A DNA stretch of 5,577 bases from Natrinema soli (GTDB lineage: Archaea; Halobacteriota; Halobacteria; Halobacteriales; Natrialbaceae). The position numbers and the translations under genes are program-made. Positions 1 to 4,765 of this stretch are shown one piece after another. Where the stretch lies: positions 1-5,577 of the forward strand of contig NZ_JAQIVI010000233.1 in the NCBI RefSeq assembly GCF_028618695.1, written 5' to 3'. The notes under the pieces were generated by a model. That model was not told the DNA's origin and ran no database searches. It saw only the letters and a list, made by a program, of their open reading frames with translations. Position 1 is the first letter of the stretch. Each line of letters begins with the position of its first letter.

Positions 1-1
1 C

Positions 2-562
2 GGCGCGACCGCGCAGGGGATGATCCAGCTGGCCGACGAAGTGGGTCGGGAGGGCGTCGCCTTCCTCGCCCCGCAGGCGGCCCGCCAGACGTGGTATCCG
101 AACTCGTTTCTCGCGCCCGTCGAGCGGAACGAGCCCGGCCGGAGCTCGGGGTTGCAGGCCATCAGCGACGCGATCGGTGAGGCAAACGACGCCGGGATTC
201 CCATCGAGCGGATCATGCTGATCGGCTTCTCGCAGGGAGCCTGTCTCGCCAGCGAGTACCTCGCCCGCAACCCGCAGCGCTACGGCGGCCTCGCCGTCCT
301 CAGCGGTGGACTCATCGGCGAGGATATCGATCCCGACGACTACCTCGCCGACGATCCCGACCTCGAGGGTACGCCCGTCTTCCTCGGCTGCAGCGATGTC
401 GACCCGCACATTCCCGAGGAGCGGGTCCACGACACGGCCGACGTCCTCGAGTCGATGAACGCCGACGTCACGAAGCGGCTCTACGAGGGGATGGGCCACG
501 GCATCAACGAGGACGAGATGGAGTACGTCTCGGGAATGGTCGCGGATTTGGTCGACGACTAA
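2..562 (+). CDS. Phospholipase/carboxylesterase family alpha/beta hydrolase (5' end missing)
   Basis: This is a serine esterase of the carboxylesterase/phospholipase group (Abhydrolase_2, COG0400-like), expected to hydrolyse small ester or acyl substrates in the cytosol. The gene runs in from the left edge, and the frame is open from base 2, giving 186 visible residues. Counted from the first visible residue, the nucleophile elbow GFSQG is at 75-79 (Ser77), the acid is probably Asp134 in SDVDPHIP, and the base is His166 in GMGHG, so the catalytic triad is complete. The opening GATAQGM matches the segment that normally follows the LHG oxyanion-hole motif, so roughly 20-30 N-terminal residues are outside the window; the internal ATG at 20 is not the start. 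It converges on the usp gene with 45 nt between stop codons. Family assignment is firm; the substrate is unknown. Confidence 0.92.
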   Translation, partial: GATAQGMIQLADEVGREGVAFLAPQAARQTWYPNSFLAPVERNEPGRSSGLQAISDAIGEANDAGIPIERIMLIGFSQGACLASEYLARNPQRYGGLAVLSGGLIGEDIDPDDYLADDPDLEGTPVFLGCSDVDPHIPEERVHDTADVLESMNADVTKRLYEGMGHGINEDEMEYVSGMVADLVDD

Positions 563-607
563 TCGTAGCTTCATCGCTGACGGATTCCGGCTGCGCTCGA
601 GTTCCAA

Positions 608-1024
608 TCACCGGATAACGGTAACCGGCATGGGGGCGCGTCGGACGATTTTCTCGGCGACGCTGCCGAGCAAGATACGGGAGAGCCCGGATCGTCCGTG
701 GCTTCCGATAATGACGTGATCGATGTCGTGCTCTTCCGCGAACGAGACGATCTCGCGCGCGGGCCGCCCGACGACGGTCTCGGTCCGAAACTCGACGTCG
801 GGATCGCTGGTGATCGCGTCGATCTCGTCGGGGAGCGCTGCGGAGATTTCCTCCTCTCGCTCCCGCAACATCTCCTGTACGATACTGATCCCCGCTTCCG
901 TCGAACTGTCCGCCGCCTCGATGACGCGCAGCAACACGATCTCCGCGTCGGGATACGTCGCAAACGCGTGTTCGACCGCCTTCTGCGCGGGCTTTGACCC
1001 GTCGTACGCGACGAGTACGTCCAT
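608..1024 (-). CDS. Universal stress protein, UspA family, single domain
   Basis: A 138-residue protein, the usual length of a one-domain Usp. It starts MDVLVAYDGS, the typical first beta strand with the conserved Asp (residue 8). It ends with the nucleotide-binding signature G-2x-G-9x-G(S/T): Gly107, Gly110 and Gly120-Ser121 within GSHGRSGLSRILLGS, followed by the closing PVTVIR strand. An intact signature places it with ATP-binding Usp proteins; these are usually cytosolic homodimers with stress or regulatory roles, and the exact role is unknown. The frame stays open upstream to 1378, but that extension is basic, proline- and arginine-rich and unlike any Usp. The ATG at 1024 is also correctly spaced from a TATA box for leaderless transcription, so this start is chosen. 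Confidence 0.95.
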   Translation of the reverse strand: MDVLVAYDGSKPAQKAVEHAFATYPDAEIVLLRVIEAADSSTEAGISIVQEMLREREEEISAALPDEIDAITSDPDVEFRTETVVGRPAREIVSFAEEHDIDHVIIGSHGRSGLSRILLGSVAEKIVRRAPMPVTVIR

Positions 1025-1048
1025 ACGCCTGCTAGCTTTACGCGGGAG

Positions 1049-1054
1049 TATAAA
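1049..1054 (-). promoter_or_regulatory. TATA box of the usp gene (leaderless promoter)
   Basis: On the minus strand this reads TTTATA, matching the haloarchaeal TTTAWA-type box. Its centre is about 27 nt before the A of the usp ATG at 1024, so transcription should begin at or next to the start codon. Confidence 0.6.
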
Positions 1055-1089
1055 CCCGGTCGATACCAACCGTTCTACTCGACCGAACG

Positions 1090-1114
1090 ACTGATCCTCC
1101 TGTTTTCGATCAGT
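1090..1114. repeat. Inverted repeat ACTGATC/GATCAGT upstream of the usp promoter
   Basis: ACTGATC at 1090-1096 is the exact complement of GATCAGT at 1108-1114, with 11 nt between. It lies about 50 bp upstream of the usp TATA box, where an activator or other regulator could bind. No regulator is recognised; the role is inference. Confidence 0.3.
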
Positions 1115-1390
1115 TCGCGAATTGGGTCGCTGATCTCCGTATCGTTCCGGGTCGCCGACCGCTGTCTCACTTTGGACTGTCCGTCCGGCATGCGGTGGCG
1201 CGCGCTGAGTCGCGGTGAACGCCAGTGAACCGCGACACAACCCCGTGCGAGGGATGAGCAAGTGACTCTGGAGCGAGCGAATCGGTTGGGGAGGACGTGG
1301 AATCCCTAGTTGCCACGGTAGCAGGGCGCGCATGTTCGTTATCACCCTCCATCTCACAAATCGGTCACTTTCCGACACGTTTGCAGTAGA

Positions 1391-1396
1391 TATAAG
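1391..1396 (+). promoter_or_regulatory. Candidate TATA box for the structured RNA
   Basis: TATAAG lies in the AT-rich patch. Its centre is about 27 nt before 1421, the first base of the 9-bp closing stem of the candidate RNA. The spacing fits archaeal TBP-directed initiation at the 5' end of the structure. No clear purine-rich BRE is seen. Confidence 0.4.
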
Positions 1397-1420
1397 TTAT
1401 TACTAATCAACAATTAGAAC

Positions 1421-1498
1421 GGAAGCCACACTCTATCCGTCGCGAGGGGCATGCGCTGAAATGCCCCGGGTGCTAGAGCCACCCGAGACGTGGCTTCC
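1421..1498 (+). ncRNA. Candidate structured RNA: closed domain with two hairpins and possible pseudoknot
   Basis: GGAAGCCAC (1421-1429) pairs perfectly with GTGGCTTCC (1490-1498). Inside are two directly abutting hairpins. The first is GGGGCAT (1446-1452) with ATGCCCC (1461-1467), 8-nt loop. The second is GGGTG (1468-1472) with CACCC (1480-1484), 7-nt loop. CTCTA (1431-1435), just inside the closing stem, is complementary to TAGAG (1474-1478) in the second loop, which would make a 5-bp pseudoknot. It is not a tRNA: there is no T-loop consensus and no D-arm. It could be a free small RNA or the leader domain of the zinc-finger gene at 1634. The strand is uncertain, because all stems are Watson-Crick on both strands and the minus strand has a TTTATA box at 1544-1550 and a T-rich stretch after the closing stem. 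No known RNA family was recognised. Confidence 0.4.
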
Positions 1499-1543
1499 AA
1501 ACGCGACCCGTTTGCAAGCCATGATTGCGTTGATTCTACCGGG

Positions 1544-1550
1544 ATATAAA
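1544..1550. promoter_or_regulatory. TATA-like element usable in either direction
   Basis: Reads ATATAAA on plus and TTTATAT on minus. On plus, initiation would fall near 1574, giving the zinc-finger gene a leader of about 60 nt that contains its Shine-Dalgarno. On minus, initiation would fall near 1520-1522, at an ATG opening a 29-codon frame. The element sits in the loop of a short inverted repeat, CGGGA/TCCCG (1540-1544 and 1553-1557). Confidence 0.4.
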
Positions 1551-1619
1551 CGTCCCGCACGACCGCGGAATCGCCCGCCACGACCAGCCTTGAGCCCCGT
1601 CCCGGCCTCGAGACGAACC

Positions 1620-1625
1620 GGAGGT
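1620..1625 (+). promoter_or_regulatory. Strong Shine-Dalgarno of the zinc-finger gene
   Basis: GGAGGT ends 8 nt before the ATG at 1634. It is an unusually good anti-SD match for a haloarchaeal gene, and it implies a transcript with a real 5' leader rather than a leaderless one. It also fixes the start codon. Confidence 0.75.
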
Positions 1626-1633
1626 CACGGCCC

Positions 1634-1795
1634 ATGAGTACCGGCCGCGAGCCGGGCGACGACGAGGACTCGCCGTTCCCCGCCTGTCCGCGCTGTGGCG
1701 ATCCGGTCCTGTTCTCGGTTGTTACCGGCCCCCACACCGGCTTCGCCTCCCCCTGTGGCTGTTCGGTCCCGCCGGGGCTGCTCGAGCGCGAGTGA
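1634..1795 (+). CDS. Small CPxCG-type zinc-finger protein
   Basis: A 53-residue protein with an acidic N-terminal tail (GDDED at 8-12), then CPRCG at residues 18-22 and PCGC at 40-43. Cys18, Cys21, Cys41 and Cys43 could bind one zinc ion as a compact zinc ribbon. The spacing and the ...TGPHTGFASPCGCSVPP-type second half resemble the short CPxCG micro-proteins common in haloarchaea, few of which have known roles (regulation, biofilm or motility effects are reported for some). The start is fixed by GGAGGT 8 nt upstream. Codon use is haloarchaeal, with mostly G or C in third positions. It stands alone on the plus strand, convergent with the PiT gene, and its leader region contains the structured element at 1421-1498. 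Reality as a gene is likely; the function is unknown. Confidence 0.83.
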   Translation: MSTGREPGDDEDSPFPACPRCGDPVLFSVVTGPHTGFASPCGCSVPPGLLERE

Positions 1796-1811
1796 TATCT
1801 CCGCTGGGCCC
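1795..1811 (+). repeat. 17-nt direct repeat, copy 1
   Basis: ATATCTCCGCTGGGCCC, identical to 3290-3306 and in the same orientation. It begins at the last base of the zinc-finger stop codon. The two copies lie on either side of the PiT gene, 1495 nt apart. Confidence 0.7.
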
Positions 1812-1820
1812 CTACACTCT

Positions 1821-1843
1821 CCGTCGGGCTCGTGCCCCGGCGG
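1821..1843 (+). other. Stem-loop downstream of the zinc-finger gene
   Basis: CCGTCGGG (1821-1828) can pair with CCCGGCGG (1836-1843) around a 7-nt loop. The eight pairs include one G-U wobble that exists only in plus-strand RNA. It lies 25 nt past the zinc-finger stop and could protect or end that transcript, but no T-tract follows, so it is not called a terminator. Confidence 0.3.
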
Positions 1844-1954
1844 GCAGCCGACCTCCCGTCGCCGGACGCCACCATCGAAACCACCGCGTCGACGGCAGGG
1901 GGTCGGCCCGTAAATGGGACTCGAGCACTCCGGCCATCCTCGTTCATGCTTCTC

Positions 1955-1970
1955 ACGGTCGATCGACCGT
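1955..1970. repeat. 16-bp perfect palindrome just after the PiT stop codon
   Basis: ACGGTCGATCGACCGT is fully self-complementary. It sits one base beyond the PiT stop codon (1972-1974), between convergent genes. As RNA it forms a 6-bp stem with a GATC loop. It may be a 3'-end hairpin or a protein site. Confidence 0.45.
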
Positions 1971-1971
1971 C

Positions 1972-3102
1972 TCAGAACTCGAATAGTGGACCGAACTGGA
2001 ACAGGACGAACGTGCCGACCGTGGCGACAACTGGAACGATGTTCTGCACGAGGAGGACTCGGGCCGTCGTCGCCGGATCGAACAGGTCCGAGGCCGCGGG
2101 CACGCTGTCGCCGTCGTCGCCGGGTGTCGCCCGTTCGCCGCCAGCGGCGGCGTTTGGGTGGGCCGTCGTCCGCGTGGCCCGTCCCCAGCCGAGTCCGACG
2201 ATACTCATCGTCGCGATGACGACGAAGCTCGCAGGAATGCCGAGCCAAGAGAGGAAGACGACGAGACCGGCGCTGACGACCGTGACGATGATCGCGGCTG
2301 TCAGTGGCAGCTCCGTGATGTCGCTACCCACCGTCTCGAGCGTACGACGAGCGATCGTAAACGCGCCGACCGCCACGGCGGCCGAACCGAGCAGGACCAG
2401 CGGAGTGAGCGCCATCGCGCCGGTCGCGTAGAGGGGGGCGATAGCATTGGCGATGTTGCTCGTGCCCGACGCGTAGGCCGTCGCACAGCCGATAGCGATG
2501 ACGCTCAGCGACCCGGCCGCTTCGCGTCGGTCGGCGCTCGAGCCGAGCCGAAACCGAGGAGCGAACCCGGCCGACGCCACGGTCACCATTGGCCGGTCTC
2601 GCGTGCGGGTCTCGAGCGCGAGCCACTCGTCGAGTCGGGGATAGAAGTACCGACCGACGACGCCGGCCACCCAGAAGCCGACGATCGGCGCGACGATCCA
2701 CCAGACGGCGATCTCACTGAGGACCGACCAATCGAGTTCGCCGGTCGCGAGACCGAGTGCACTGACTGCGCCGACGGCGGTCATCGATGTCGAGGCGGGA
2801 ACGCCAGCGTAGTTGCCGACGAGCAACGCCCCGCCGATCATCAACAGGACGGCAGCGCTCGAACGAAGCGTGAAGACGGACTGATCCCGAAGGAGATCGA
2901 CCGCGAGCGTGTCGACGACTTCCGGGCCGACGGTTAGCGCCCCGAGCGCGAAACAAACGGTCATAAGCGTCGCCGCAACGCCCGTTCCGATCACGTTGGC
3001 CCCAACGGCGGGCCCAAACGCCGGTCCGGTCGTCGAACCGCCGATGTTGCAGCCAACGAGAATCGTGAGGACCAGTCCGACACTTAACAGTGCCGCGTAC
3101 AT
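1972..3102 (-). CDS. PiT-family inorganic phosphate transporter (divergent haloarchaeal type)
   Basis: A 376-residue membrane permease of the PHO4/PiT family, expected to import phosphate using an ion gradient. About ten hydrophobic segments are visible (near 2-17, 41-60, 82-100, 103-119, 127-150, 198-213, 228-251, 266-286, 291-307 and 348-371), with hydrophilic loops at 151-196 and 308-347. The internal repeat typical of the family is present. The first signature is GCNIGGSTTGPAFGPAVGAN from residue 17 and the second is ASGTSNIANAIAP at 211-223; each half then has a G-I/V-P-A-S motif (GVPASTS at 100-106, GIPASF from 288). Both signatures lack the Asp of the usual GxNDxAN motif, so the coupling ion cannot be inferred from sequence. 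ATG at 3102 is preferred over a TTG 18 codons upstream because those extra residues are hydrophilic and overlap promoter-like sequence. Confidence 0.9.
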   Translation of the reverse strand: MYAALLSVGLVLTILVGCNIGGSTTGPAFGPAVGANVIGTGVAATLMTVCFALGALTVGPEVVDTLAVDLLRDQSVFTLRSSAAVLLMIGGALLVGNYAGVPASTSMTAVGAVSALGLATGELDWSVLSEIAVWWIVAPIVGFWVAGVVGRYFYPRLDEWLALETRTRDRPMVTVASAGFAPRFRLGSSADRREAAGSLSVIAIGCATAYASGTSNIANAIAPLYATGAMALTPLVLLGSAAVAVGAFTIARRTLETVGSDITELPLTAAIIVTVVSAGLVVFLSWLGIPASFVVIATMSIVGLGWGRATRTTAHPNAAAGGERATPGDDGDSVPAASDLFDPATTARVLLVQNIVPVVATVGTFVLFQFGPLFEF

Positions 3103-3113
3103 AGTAGTATCAT

Positions 3114-3155
3114 CTCCATAGGTTACAAAGAATTTATCGGTCACTGATACGGTCA
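3114..3155 (-). promoter_or_regulatory. PiT promoter region with TGACCG direct repeats
   Basis: On the minus strand, two TGACCG copies (complements of 3150-3155 and 3138-3143) are spaced 12 bp start to start and abut an AT-rich GATAAA element (3133-3138) about 33 nt before the PiT ATG. A GGAG (3114-3117) ends 11 nt before the ATG and is a loose Shine-Dalgarno. The repeat next to the core promoter could be an operator, possibly phosphate-responsive; that is inference from gene context. Confidence 0.35.
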
Positions 3156-3289
3156 ACGTCCGAATCTGAACAACTCGACGACCGCGAATGATATGTCGGT
3201 GACAGCGCGACGATGACCGATCGCTACCGAACTGTTTCCGCTTGGGGTGCCTTCGGACCTTCTCGCGCGAAAACGACTGCAGAAATCGA

Positions 3290-3306
3290 ATATCTCCGCT
3301 GGGCCC
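3290..3306 (+). repeat. 17-nt direct repeat, copy 2
   Basis: Second exact copy of ATATCTCCGCTGGGCCC (see 1795-1811). It lies between the PiT promoter and the 3' end of the aminopeptidase gene. Identity stops sharply at both ends. Confidence 0.7.
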
Positions 3307-3308
3307 GC

Positions 3309-3352
3309 AAGAGCGACGGCTCTTTCGGACTTTGATGAAAATACCGGAAGAG
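3309..3352 (+). other. Two mutually exclusive hairpins
   Basis: AAGAGC (3309-3314) pairs with GCTCTT (3319-3324) around a GACG loop. CTCTTTCGG (3320-3328) can instead pair with CCGGAAGAG (3344-3352), nine pairs including one G-U that is possible only in plus-strand RNA. The shared CTCTT segment means only one can form at a time. The block starts 17 nt past the aminopeptidase stop codon (3370-3372), so on the minus strand it lies in that gene's 3' region. Confidence 0.3.
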
Positions 3353-3369
3353 CACCGCTCGTCGCGGTA

Positions 3370-4464
3370 CTACTCCTCGAACCCGTCCTCGAATCGGAAC
3401 GTCCCGTCCCGTTGAACTACTTCGCCGTCCACTTCGATGACCGAGTCCTCGCTCATGTCGACGATCATGTCGACGTGGACCGCGGAGTCGTTGGCCTCGT
3501 TGCCCTCGCCGACGGTGTCGTCGTAGGCCCGGCCGACGGCCATGTGGACCGTGTCGCCCATCTTCTCGTCGAAGAGCATGTTGTAGGTGAACTGGTCGAT
3601 GTCGCGGTTCATCCCGATACCCAGCTCGCCGAGTCGACGCGCGCCGTCGTCCGTATTGAGGACTTCCGTGAGGACGTCCTCGTTTTTCGCCGCTGAATGG
3701 GAAACGACCTCGCCGCCCTCGAACTCGAGGGAGACGTCCGTGATCTCCCGGCCCTGATGATAGAGCGGCATGTCGAAGAGGACCGCTCCCTCGACGCTGT
3801 CGGGCTGGGGTGCGGTGAAGACCTCGCCTCCCGGCAGGTTGTGTTCGCCGTGGTCGTTCAGCGTCGGGTTGCCCGCGACGGACATCGTCACGTCGGTCGT
3901 GTCGCCGCTCTTGATCCGGATCTCCTCGGCGGGATCCATGATTTCGACCATGTGCTCCTGGTGGGCGCGCTGTGCCTCCCAGTCCTTGTTGACGGCGTCC
4001 CAGACGAAGTTCTCGTAGCCGTCCGTGCTCATCTCGGCCAGCTGGGCGTTCGCCGGAGCGGGGAACTGCGTGAGACACCAGCGCTTGGAGAGGCGCTCCT
4101 CGAGAATCGGGCGATGGGCCTGCTGGTGGGCCGCGCTGATCTCGGGGTCGACGTCGCTGGTCTGGGTGGCGTTGTCCGTCGCGCGAATGGCGATGTAGAC
4201 GTCGGTATTCTTGACGAGCGCGAGTTCGTGCTCCGGCGTCTCGAACTCGTCATCGGCAGCCCGAAGATACGCGCGCTGCTGTCGCTTCCCGGTTCGCTGG
4301 CTGGTCGTGATCGGGTTCGCACCTCGATCGCCGATCACTTCGTGGAGGGCGACGACGAGGTCCTCGGCGACCGGATGGGCGTCGATGACGACGTTGTCGC
4401 CCGCCTCGAGGTCGACCGAGTGATTAGCGATGATCTCGGCGTGTTCGCGGATTCGCGGGTCCAT
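3370..4464 (-). CDS. M29-family aminopeptidase (AmpS/AmpT/PepS type)
   Basis: A 364-residue metallo-aminopeptidase of peptidase family M29, expected to remove N-terminal residues from peptides in the cytosol using a two-metal centre. The C-terminal half carries the family's ligand motifs in order: Glu214 in NLPGGEVFTAP, Glu280 in RRLGELGIG, His307 in GDTVHMAVG, Tyr314 in GRAYDD, and His330 and Asp332 in AVHVDMIVDMS. All expected positions are intact, so the enzyme is probably active. The N-terminal half is the usual Rossmann-like domain (VVIDAHPVAEDLV near 25-37). Length is slightly short but normal for the family. ATG at 4464 gives MDPRIREHAEII, a typical start, and is preceded at about 26 nt by a T-rich box. 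A 48-aa membrane protein gene lies 77 nt upstream on the same strand. Confidence 0.94.
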   Translation of the reverse strand: MDPRIREHAEIIANHSVDLEAGDNVVIDAHPVAEDLVVALHEVIGDRGANPITTSQRTGKRQQRAYLRAADDEFETPEHELALVKNTDVYIAIRATDNATQTSDVDPEISAAHQQAHRPILEERLSKRWCLTQFPAPANAQLAEMSTDGYENFVWDAVNKDWEAQRAHQEHMVEIMDPAEEIRIKSGDTTDVTMSVAGNPTLNDHGEHNLPGGEVFTAPQPDSVEGAVLFDMPLYHQGREITDVSLEFEGGEVVSHSAAKNEDVLTEVLNTDDGARRLGELGIGMNRDIDQFTYNMLFDEKMGDTVHMAVGRAYDDTVGEGNEANDSAVHVDMIVDMSEDSVIEVDGEVVQRDGTFRFEDGFEE

Positions 4465-4465
4465 A

Positions 4466-4493
4466 CCCCGGTATTGACGGGGGGAGGAAAAAA
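4466..4493 (-). promoter_or_regulatory. Candidate leaderless promoter of the aminopeptidase gene with dyad over the start site
   Basis: On the minus strand a run of six T (4488-4493) is centred about 26 nt before the ATG at 4464, in the TATA position though it is not a good TATA sequence. Between it and the ATG lies the dyad CCCCG (4466-4470)/CGGGG (4478-4482), which would overlap the transcription start and could be an operator. Confidence 0.35.
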
Positions 4494-4541
4494 CGGTTCG
4501 TGATGGGGATCGATCGGCCGGTGACCTGCGACCGCCTCGAA

Positions 4542-4688
4542 TCAGCGATCGCCGCGCATTCCGTCGCGGAACTCGAGGACGGTCCGTCGCAGGAGGAGAT
4601 ACGCGAAAAAGACGAGCGAGAGGAGGATCACGACGACCGCGATGATGACGGGATCGTCGGGGATGAGACCGATGAGGGTGTCCAGCAT
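4542..4688 (-). CDS. Small single-span membrane protein, function unknown
   Basis: A 48-residue protein too short for routine ORF calling. It has a short N-terminus (MLDTLIGLIPDDP), one strongly hydrophobic segment at residues 14-33, and a charged tail beginning with Arg34-Arg35 (RRTVLEFRDGMRGDR). The positive residues after the helix predict an extracellular N-terminus and a cytosolic C-terminus. Third codon positions are almost all G or C, as in the neighbouring real genes. A promoter-like GGTTAACC preceded by CGAAAC sits about 28 nt before the ATG, supporting a leaderless transcript. It ends 77 nt before the aminopeptidase gene on the same strand, so the two could form an operon. Tiny one-helix proteins of this kind are common in haloarchaea as uncharacterised families; no specific family is claimed. 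Confidence 0.78.
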   Translation of the reverse strand: MLDTLIGLIPDDPVIIAVVVILLSLVFFAYLLLRRTVLEFRDGMRGDR

Positions 4689-4712
4689 ACTCGGCCGCTA
4701 CACTGTCAGCGT

Positions 4713-4726
4713 GGTTAACCGTTTCG
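4713..4726 (-). promoter_or_regulatory. BRE plus TATA-like element of the small membrane protein gene
   Basis: On the minus strand CGAAAC (complement of 4721-4726) directly precedes GGTTAACC (4713-4720), whose centre is 28-29 nt before the ATG at 4688. A purine-rich CGAAA-type BRE followed by an AT-rich core fits haloarchaeal core promoters. Confidence 0.5.
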
Positions 4727-4765
4727 ACCTCGCTCGGTTGAATCCGTCCGCCCGAATCGATAACT

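Larger units (their letters stand above)
1025..1420. other. Intergenic stretch without a convincing gene
   Basis: Apart from the usp promoter and the 1090-1114 dyad, this stretch holds an 8-bp inverted repeat, GTCGCGGT (1209-1216) and ACCGCGAC (1229-1236), with a 12-nt loop. From about 1330 to 1420 it becomes notably AT-rich. The minus-strand open frames here code for basic or Ser/Thr-rich peptides with weak third-position GC and no ribosome site or well-placed TATA box, so none is called as a gene. Confidence 0.5.

Noticed and set aside
1075..1191. Minus-strand 38-codon frame (MPDGQSKVRQRS...) upstream of usp
   Set aside because: Partly reasonable codon use and a mildly acidic C-terminal half, but no Shine-Dalgarno or TATA box at the right distance, and it contains the 1090-1114 dyad. 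Too weak to call.
1167..1352. Minus-strand 61-aa frame (MEGDNEHARPATV...)
   Set aside because: Low third-position GC compared with real genes here, Ser/Thr-rich without motifs, and no promoter at leaderless spacing.
1025..1378. N-terminal extension of the usp frame up to 1378
   Set aside because: The added residues are basic and proline/arginine-rich, have no Usp counterpart, and lie upstream of a well-placed TATA box for the ATG at 1024.
1421..1498. tRNA or tRNA-like gene
   Set aside because: The size and the 5-bp/7-nt arm are suggestive, but the closing stem has 9 bp, there is no T-loop consensus, no D-arm and no sensible anticodon arm.
1421..1498. Terminal inverted repeats of a miniature transposon (GGAAGCCAC ends)
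   Set aside because: No target-site duplication flanks the 9-bp repeats, and the interior is filled with ordered hairpins, which fits RNA folding better.
2158..2937. Plus-strand 259-codon frame antisense to PiT
   Set aside because: Highly charged Arg/Asp-rich shadow of a GC-rich membrane protein gene, with no domain or promoter.
3282..3308. The 17-nt repeat as a tRNA 3' end (integrase attachment site)
   Set aside because: TCGAAT followed by CTCCGCTGGGCCC is reminiscent, but there is no complementary T-stem before it, no tRNA gene in the window and no integrase.
3697..4503. Long plus-strand frame antisense to the aminopeptidase
   Set aside because: Shadow frame of a GC-rich gene. The minus-strand product carries all M29 motifs while the antisense product has none.
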